Source of the DNA: UPXZ01 sp964541615
Lineage (GTDB): Bacteria; Bacteroidota; Bacteroidia; Bacteroidales; Paludibacteraceae
Direction: 5' to 3'
Assembly: GCA_964541615.1 (NCBI GenBank)
Contig: CAZIRA010000023.1
Span: 1 to 28,882 of the forward strand
DNA length: 28,882 nt
Program-made: the position numbers and the translations under genes
Notes under the pieces: generated by a model
What the model was told of the DNA's origin: nothing
Database searches by the model: none
Seen by the model: the letters and a program-made list of their open reading frames with translations, nothing else
Shown here: piece by piece, positions 23,958 to 28,882 of the stretch
Numbering within the stretch: the stretch's first letter is position 1
Layout of the letters: each line of letters opens with the position of its first letter

Positions 23958-24665
23958 TTAAGCTTTATGCAGGTCTAAAGTCTCCCCTTTGGGGAGATTT
24001 AGAGGGGCTTCAATCATACCGTCTTTTATCCGAATGATTCTGTCGGTTGTATCTGCCACAGATTGTTCGTGGGTTACAATAATGGTGGTGATTCCTGTTT
24101 TGTTAAGTTCTTTTAGTACGCCCATTACTTCCTCGGAGGTTTTGCTGTCCAGGGCTCCCGTAGGCTCGTCGGCAAGAAGGACTTTGGGCTGTGAAATAAT
24201 AGCACGGGCTATTGCCACACGCTGTTTTTGTCCGCCCGACATTTCGTTTGGATAGTGGGTAGCCCAGTCTTTCAGTCCCATCATGTCCAGGTATTCCATT
24301 GCGATGGCATTTCGCCTTTTACGGCTTATATTCTTGTAATAAAGCGGTAATGCCACATTTTCCATCGCATTTTTGTAGTTGATCAGGTTGAAGGATTGGA
24401 ATACAAAACCGATCATTTCGTTGCGACAGAGCGCCGACTGTTTTTCAGAAAGATTTTTGATAAGTTTTCCGTTCAGCATATAGTCGCCTTCGTCGTACGA
24501 GTCCAATATTCCGATGATATTAAGCAAAGTCGATTTTCCGGATCCGGATGCTCCCATGATGGAAACATATTCTCCTTTTTCAATGGTCAGATCGATGCCT
24601 TTCAGCACATGAAGCGATGTTGCTTCGGTATAGTAGGTTTTGTTTATGTTAGTCAGATTGATCAT
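23958..24665 (-). CDS. MacB/LolD-type ABC exporter ATPase with repeat-derived C-terminal tail
   Basis: Cytoplasmic ATPase for the two MacB-type permeases. 235 residues: Walker A GASGSGKS (38-45), Q-loop FVFQSFNLI, signature MSGGQKQR, Walker B VLLADEP then TGALDSKTSEEV, and the switch His in IIVTHE. The family normally ends near DRIIRIKDGMI. Here 17 more residues follow (EAPLNLPKGETLDLHKA), encoded mostly by a copy of the GC-rich hairpin repeat (23976-24010), so the tail is an acquired extension. It lies 59 bp downstream of the DUF4870 gene and is probably co-transcribed with it. Confidence 0.93.
   Translation of the reverse strand: MINLTNINKTYYTEATSLHVLKGIDLTIEKGEYVSIMGASGSGKSTLLNIIGILDSYDEGDYMLNGKLIKNLSEKQSALCRNEMIGFVFQSFNLINYKNAMENVALPLYYKNISRKRRNAIAMEYLDMMGLKDWATHYPNEMSGGQKQRVAIARAIISQPKVLLADEPTGALDSKTSEEVMGVLKELNKTGITTIIVTHEQSVADTTDRIIRIKDGMIEAPLNLPKGETLDLHKA
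23976..24010 (+). repeat. GC-rich hairpin repeat, copy 3, inside the ATPase gene end
   Basis: AAGTCTCCCC, loop TTT, GGGGAGATTT, then AGAGGGGCTT. It is homologous to 18331-18360 and 18258-18297. Read on the minus strand it encodes APLNLPKGET, the tail of the exporter ATPase. It lies at the 3' end of a gene, like copy 1. Confidence 0.75.
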
Positions 24666-24724
24666 AATTCTTAGTTGATGACTTTGGAACGGGATTGATT
24701 GGAGGTTTTATTTACATCGATTAG

Positions 24725-25348
24725 TTATTCTTTTACCGCGGTTTTTGGGGTAGAAGGAGGAGTTTTGAAAAAACGGATGCTCAACGGGTAGTTCCAAACT
24801 TCACCATGGTTTGCTTTCACCGCACCGATGATGGTAAATACAAAATCTAAGATGCCGATAGCAATTAATGGAAGTAAAATTACACCCAATGCACCGAGGA
24901 ATCTGAATACCATCCAGGGGCTTTCATCCAAAAATCCGTCAAATGTGCCGTTTTCATAAGCCATGCCGGAAAGAGCCATAGTTCCACCGAAAACCAAAAT
25001 AACAGCTACAAAAATCAGCATCAATACTATACCGTAGATAAATGTGCTGATGGTCCAGTTCAGAATGATTTTTCCGTTTGTATCTACGCTTTCACTCTCA
25101 TCTTTCCGTGTTGCCCACATCACAATGGGAACAATTAGGCCCAAAAATGGGAACAAGAAATTAGCAAACTGCGATAAATGCATCAGTGAGTTGTAACTGC
25201 GGTTGTCGTCCGCTGGCTTTTCAGCAATTCTTTCTTCCAAAGTTCCGCTGAGAAGTTTTTCTTTTTCAGCTTTGAATTCGGATTCTGTGATTGTTCCTTT
25301 AGCAAAAAGGTCTCTCAACTTTTCTAAATCGTCGTACTTACTTGACAT
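24725..25348 (-). CDS. SHOCT plus DUF4870 membrane protein
   Basis: 207-residue membrane protein. The first 35 residues form a SHOCT-like element (LEKLRDLFAKGTITESEFKA, EKEKLL). A DUF4870 domain follows from about residue 54, with LMHLSQFANFLFPFLGLIVPIVMW as the first helix, two or three more hydrophobic segments, and the conserved VDTNGKIILNWTIS element. Function unknown for the family. It has a good promoter and is the first gene of the minus-strand run ending in the TolC-type gene. A role in the exporter is suggested only by position. Confidence 0.85.
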   Translation of the reverse strand: MSSKYDDLEKLRDLFAKGTITESEFKAEKEKLLSGTLEERIAEKPADDNRSYNSLMHLSQFANFLFPFLGLIVPIVMWATRKDESESVDTNGKIILNWTISTFIYGIVLMLIFVAVILVFGGTMALSGMAYENGTFDGFLDESPWMVFRFLGALGVILLPLIAIGILDFVFTIIGAVKANHGEVWNYPLSIRFFKTPPSTPKTAVKE

Positions 25349-25729
25349 GATTTTATAAATTTAAGTGTGTGAATAATAATAGTTCCTTGTACGACACAAA
25401 AGTATGTAAAACCATAATACCGTGCAATACATAGTACTCAATATATTTTAAATTAATTTGGAGATAATGAATTAAAATGATTATAATCAAATAAATAGTA
25501 TTTTTGAAAAATTTAATAATTAACTTTAAATAACAAATTGTTTTCAATTTATTTCAAAGAAAAGCAAATTAATCTTTGAGAAAATTTTAAAATGGTTTTC
25601 AATAATATTTTTATATCCTCAATTTTTGCAGTAAAAATTGAATAACCGATCTCATTGTTTTCAAATTTTAGTATTTTGTTAAACATTTGTTGCTAATTTT
25701 CTGTTTTGCTTTATAAAAACTTACAATCT
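25349..25729. other. AT-rich divergent spacer between DUF4870 and acs genes
   Basis: About 380 bp with very high A+T content. It holds the DUF4870 promoter at its left side and must contain the acs promoter, for which I see no clean TTG/TAnnTTTG pair. A 64-codon minus-strand frame at 25353-25547 is composed of AT-rich codons, overlaps the promoter and is not a credible gene. Confidence 0.6.
25397..25427 (-). promoter_or_regulatory. Promoter of the DUF4870-exporter operon
   Basis: On the minus strand TTG (25425-25427), 20-bp spacer, TACTTTTG (25397-25404): both boxes of the Bacteroidetes housekeeping promoter at suitable distance, 49 bp upstream of the DUF4870 ATG. This is the best promoter match in the window. 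Confidence 0.65.
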
Positions 25730-27640
25730 ATGAGCAATTACACCATCGAAACACTGGAAAAGTACTTTAAAGTGTACCGGCGTTCCATTCAAAAGCCGAA
25801 AAAATTCTGGCATAAAATTGCTGATGAAAATTTTACCTGGTACCAGAAATGGGATAAAGTTGTGGAATTTGATATGCAGAAAGCCGAATTTACTTGGTTC
25901 AAAAATGCCAAAGTAAACATTACCAAAAACTGCATCGACCGGCACTTAGCCAACAAAGGCGATAAAAATGCCATCATTTTTGAGCCGAATAATCCCAATG
26001 AAGCTCCTCGTTATTACACCTACAGTCAGCTATATGCCGAAGTTTCCCGTTTGGCCAATGTGCTTCGCGATCAGGGAATTAAGAAGGGCGACCGTGTCTG
26101 CATTTACCTGCCGATGATTCCCGAGTTGGCTTTCAGCGTATTGGCCTGTGCACGGATTGGGGCAATACATTCAGTGGTATTCGGTGGTTTTTCTGCCAAT
26201 GCACTTTCTACCCGCATCAACGACAGTACCTGCAAAATGCTGATCACAGCTGACGGTGGTTTCCGCGGTGCAAAAACCATTGATCTGAAAAATATTGCCG
26301 ATGAAGCTCTGAAAAATACTCCAAGCATTGAAAAAGTATTGGTGGTAAAACGTACGAATCAGGAAGTAAACATGGTTGAAGACCGTGATTTGTGGCTCGA
26401 ACCGCTGTTGGAAAAGGCCGAAACGACGAGCGTAGCAGAAATTATGGATGCTGAAGATCCGCTTTTCATCCTTTACACTTCCGGCTCCACCGGACAGCCC
26501 AAAGGGATGCTTCATACCACTGCCGGCTACATGGTTTACACGGCTTACACGTTCAAGAATGTTTTCAACTACGAAAACGGAGATATTTATTGGTGTACAG
26601 CTGATATTGGATGGATTACAGGACATTCCTATACCGTTTACGGACCATTGTTGAATGGTGCCACAACAGTCATTTTCGAGGGAATTCCTTCGTATCCAAC
26701 TCACAGCCGATTCTGGGAAGTGATTGAAAAACACAAAATTACCCAGTTTTACACAGCTCCAACGGCTATTCGCTCGTTGGCAAAAGAGAAAATTGATTAC
26801 GTTCAAAAATTCGCTTTGGATTCATTGAAGGTGATTGGGTCGGTGGGAGAGCCGATCAATGAGGAGGCGTGGCATTGGTACAATGTGCATGTTGGTGGCA
26901 AGCGGTGCCCCCTTGTGGATACTTGGTGGCAGACTGAAACCGGCGGAATTCTGATTTCGGCCATCCCGTTTGTTACACCCACCAAACCAACGTACGCCTC
27001 ACTTCCATTTCCGGGAATAAAGCCGGTGATAATGGATGAACTGCGAAATGAAATTGAAGTGAATCAGAAATCGGGTAGCCTTTGCATTGAATTTCCCTGG
27101 CCGGCCATCGCACGCACCATTTGGGGCGATCATCAGCGGTACATTGATACCTATTTTAAGAAATTCCCAGGAAAATATTTCTCCGGCGATGGTGCTCTAC
27201 GCGACGAAGTTGGCTATTATCGAATTACCGGCCGTGTGGATGACGTGATAATCGTTTCAGGTCACAATCTGGGAACGGCTCCGATTGAAGATGCCATCAA
27301 TCAGCATCAGGCAGTGGCTGAAAGTGCCATTGTACCTTATCCGCACGATATCAAAGGAAATGCGCTTTATGGTTACGTGGTGATCAAAGAAACAGGACTT
27401 TGGAGGGATCAAAATAATTTGAAAAAGGAAATTAACCAGCTCATAACCGATCAGATCGGTGCTATTTCAAAGCTTGATAAAATTCAATTTGTGACCGGAC
27501 TGCCCAAAACCCGCTCCGGAAAAATCATGCGTAGAATTTTGAGAAAAATTGCCGAAGGTGATTTCAATGATTTTGGAGATACTACAACGCTCCTCAATCC
27601 TGAAATAGTAGAAGAGATTAAGAATGGAAGGTTGCAGTAA
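25730..27640 (+). CDS. acs: Acetyl-CoA synthetase (AMP-forming)
   Basis: Activates acetate to acetyl-CoA through acetyl-AMP. From the ATG at 25730 the protein has 636 residues, the normal length. Motifs: P-loop-like YTSGSTGQPKG (from Tyr249), DIGWITGHSY, the acetate-pocket TWWQTETGG (Trp399-Trp400) that favours acetate over larger acids, YFSGDGA, the hinge GRVDDVIIVSGHNLGTAPIE, and the C-terminal PKTRSGKIMRR, with Lys598 as the site usually controlled by acetylation. A TTG at 25706 would add eight residues (MLYKNLQS) and is less likely. No Pat or CobB homologue is present here. Confidence 0.95.
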   Translation: MSNYTIETLEKYFKVYRRSIQKPKKFWHKIADENFTWYQKWDKVVEFDMQKAEFTWFKNAKVNITKNCIDRHLANKGDKNAIIFEPNNPNEAPRYYTYSQLYAEVSRLANVLRDQGIKKGDRVCIYLPMIPELAFSVLACARIGAIHSVVFGGFSANALSTRINDSTCKMLITADGGFRGAKTIDLKNIADEALKNTPSIEKVLVVKRTNQEVNMVEDRDLWLEPLLEKAETTSVAEIMDAEDPLFILYTSGSTGQPKGMLHTTAGYMVYTAYTFKNVFNYENGDIYWCTADIGWITGHSYTVYGPLLNGATTVIFEGIPSYPTHSRFWEVIEKHKITQFYTAPTAIRSLAKEKIDYVQKFALDSLKVIGSVGEPINEEAWHWYNVHVGGKRCPLVDTWWQTETGGILISAIPFVTPTKPTYASLPFPGIKPVIMDELRNEIEVNQKSGSLCIEFPWPAIARTIWGDHQRYIDTYFKKFPGKYFSGDGALRDEVGYYRITGRVDDVIIVSGHNLGTAPIEDAINQHQAVAESAIVPYPHDIKGNALYGYVVIKETGLWRDQNNLKKEINQLITDQIGAISKLDKIQFVTGLPKTRSGKIMRRILRKIAEGDFNDFGDTTTLLNPEIVEEIKNGRLQ

Positions 27641-27647
27641 AACTAAG

Positions 27648-27701
27648 TTTCGAGTTTCGAGTTTTGAGTTTTTTATTTTCTATAAACTATAAACTAAAGA
27701 C
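27648..27701. repeat. Two heptamer arrays between acs and plsC
   Basis: TTTCGAG, TTTCGAG, TTTTGAG at 27648-27668, then TATAAAC, TATAAAC, TAAAGAC at 27681-27701. Both have three units and a strict 7-bp period with unrelated words. The second array overlaps the last codons of the convergent plsC gene (stop at 27694). No ordinary hairpin terminator is visible here. Confidence 0.6.
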
Positions 27702-28410
27702 TAGACCTGATTATCTCCTGTGTATGGCGAAGTAATGCCGATGATTCATCCATGGAGTAAGTGGTTACATCTACCGGTGGATGAATTGTCATTTTTATGG
27801 TTCCCGGGTATGCACGCAGGCCTTTTACTCGTTCGTAACTACCTGAAATGGTGATGGGGACGATAGGGAGTTTCAGCTCCATTGCCAGCAGGAAAGCTCC
27901 ACGTTTAAATTTCCCGAGTTTTCCTGTTTTTGTGCGTGTTCCTTCCGGGAAAATTACTACTGAAACGCCGTTTCTTAGTTGTTCAACTGCTTTTGCCATG
28001 CTGTTTTTAGCCGCAACCGGATTGCTTCTGTCCACAAAAATATGTCCGGCAGACTGGCAAGCCGCACCTAAAAAAGGCACTTTACGAAGTTCAATTTTCA
28101 AAAGCCATTTAAAAATGTACGGCAGCCAACCGTAAACTGCCAAAATATCAAATGCACTCTGATGGTTAGCAGCAAAAACATAAGATTGCTTCCTGTCGAT
28201 ATTTTCCAATCCGCTCACTTTCACATTGATAAAGAAAATATAGCAACAAAATCTTCCCCAGATTATTCCTGGCAAGTACGAAATCTTATGATTTGGAGCG
28301 ATAAATGAGAAAAGAAATATTAAAATCGAGGTGATTGTTGTAGAAATCACCATCAAAGGCATTGCTACCAGCCATTGATATACAAAATAGAGTGGGTAAA
28401 GGAGTTTCAT
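27694..28410 (-). CDS. plsC: 1-acyl-sn-glycerol-3-phosphate acyltransferase (PlsC family)
   Basis: Inner-membrane enzyme making phosphatidic acid from lysophosphatidic acid in phospholipid synthesis. 238 residues with two N-terminal hydrophobic helices (about 10-60), motif I NHQSAFD (His83, Asp88), the motif II-like VDRS stretch (near 117), motif III FPEGTRTKTGKLGKFKRGAF (from residue 154) and motif IV LPIVPITISG. All catalytic elements are present. It is convergent with acs and about 73 bp downstream of the broken four-helix-bundle gene. Confidence 0.92.
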   Translation of the reverse strand: MKLLYPLYFVYQWLVAMPLMVISTTITSILIFLFSFIAPNHKISYLPGIIWGRFCCYIFFINVKVSGLENIDRKQSYVFAANHQSAFDILAVYGWLPYIFKWLLKIELRKVPFLGAACQSAGHIFVDRSNPVAAKNSMAKAVEQLRNGVSVVIFPEGTRTKTGKLGKFKRGAFLLAMELKLPIVPITISGSYERVKGLRAYPGTIKMTIHPPVDVTTYSMDESSALLRHTQEIIRSSL

Positions 28411-28423
28411 GTTTTTATAAGCT

Positions 28424-28451
28424 GGATGATTGATGACGGATGACAGATATT
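28424..28451. repeat. Heptamer array upstream of plsC
   Basis: GGATGAT, TGATGAC, GGATGAC, then degenerate AGATATT, with a 7-bp period. It lies between the plsC ATG (28410) and the end of the four-helix-bundle pseudogene, so probably in the plsC leader. Confidence 0.5.
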
Positions 28452-28483
28452 CTATTTTGCCAAGCTTACCGAAAAACTCAAAG

Positions 28484-28836
28484 TTAGTTCAAATTTTTTC
28501 TGAATGCAATCATCATATTCATTAATTCATAAGCATCAAGATAATATTTGTTAAAAGTGTTTTCGTTACAGTATTTTCTTCTTATGGCTTTATGCAAACA
28601 AGTGAATACTTCAGCTAATAAACGGATTGCATAACCAATAAATTTATTTGTTCTGCGTTTGATTGACCAATTGAGCCTTCCGCAATATTTAATGCGATTG
28701 AATCAACAGCACGTTTTATTTGTGATGATAGATTATAAAGTTCATTATTAGGAAATGTCATTGCAAAAGAGTTTATTTCCTCACCAAACTCCATCGCTTT
28801 CTGCCTAATAATCAAACGTTCAAACTTAAAACTCAT
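28484..28836 (-). pseudogene. Frameshifted four-helix-bundle (S23-type) protein gene
   Basis: The frame opens with MSFKFERLIIRQKAMEFGEE and reaches the family signature SQIKRAVDSIALNIAEGS and GQSNAEQ. It then shifts into a spurious INLLVMQSVY and stops. In the next frame the family sequence resumes at once: NKFIGYAIRLLAEVFTCLHK, AIRRKYCNENTFNKYYLDAY, ELMNMMIAFRKNLN and a stop at 28484-28486. One base is missing near 28645-28652, in an A/T-rich run, so an assembly error is possible. The repaired product would be 117 residues, the usual family size. This family is known from intervening sequences of 23S rRNA genes and as solitary chromosomal genes. Its function is unknown. Confidence 0.88.
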
Positions 28837-28882
28837 GATGAAATCAATTTTAGTTTAATAAATAAATCGTATTATTCAATTT

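Noticed and set aside
25353..25547. 64-codon minus-strand frame upstream of the DUF4870 gene
   Set aside because: Composed of AT-rich codons in a spacer, overlaps the TTG/TACTTTTG promoter and resembles no family.
26171..26806. 211-codon minus-strand frame inside acs
   Set aside because: Antisense shadow of the conserved acetyl-CoA synthetase core, with no recognisable domain.
28615..28836. Intact 73-residue small protein
   Set aside because: The last ten residues are out of frame; the true family sequence continues in the next frame to 28484.

Overview
The window is chromosomal DNA from a member of the Bacteroidetes, most likely a Bacteroidales-type anaerobe or a relative. The evidence is moderately AT-rich sequence with very AT-rich spacers, several exact TAnnTTTG -7 promoter elements typical of this phylum, and phylum-typical families: DUF5687 ABC permease, PspC/DUF2807 proteins with a PadR regulator, a short ComEC, GxxExxY and four-helix-bundle (S23-type) small genes. 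No rRNA, tRNA, CRISPR array, transposase or phage gene was recognised. A run of exactly 100 N (23771-23870) marks a scaffold gap.

Layout. (1) 1-4622: comEC (+) converges on an mlaE-mlaF-mlaD operon (-) for lipid transport across the envelope. (2) 4623-4996: AT-rich divergent spacer with inverted repeats. (3) 4997-8948: complete dTDP-L-rhamnose pathway rfbA-rfbC-rfbD-rfbB (+); a decayed GxxExxY gene sits between rfbD and rfbB. (4) 9075-9794: YugP-type membrane zinc peptidase, ending in a strong terminator. (5) 9889-13198 (-): gamma-carbonic-anhydrase-like protein and a small protein of unknown function, then a DUF5687 ABC permease and its ATPase. (6) 13467-15161 (+): secreted M23 peptidase, sharing a bidirectional terminator with the next unit. 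(7) 15216-25348 (-): reading along the minus strand, a SHOCT/DUF4870 membrane protein, a MacB-type ATPase, two paralogous MacB-type permeases, a HlyD/MacA adaptor and a TolC-type outer membrane protein form a tripartite exporter; then PadR, PspC-DUF2807 and a secreted DUF2807 protein form an envelope-associated regulatory module. (8) 25730-28882: acetyl-CoA synthetase (+), a PlsC acyltransferase (-) and a frameshifted four-helix-bundle gene (-).

Most genes are ordinary envelope housekeeping. The more unusual signal lies between the genes. At least seven spacers carry short tandem arrays with a 7-bp, 8-bp or alternating 7+8 (=15-bp) period; one flanks the assembly gap and another lies in the probable leader of the carbonic anhydrase gene. 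A separate GC-rich hairpin repeat occurs three times, and in one place it has been translated into the C-terminal tail of the exporter ATPase. Both small solitary Bacteroidetes genes (GxxExxY and four-helix bundle) are broken by single-base frameshifts, and the GxxExxY remnant is bracketed by direct repeats.
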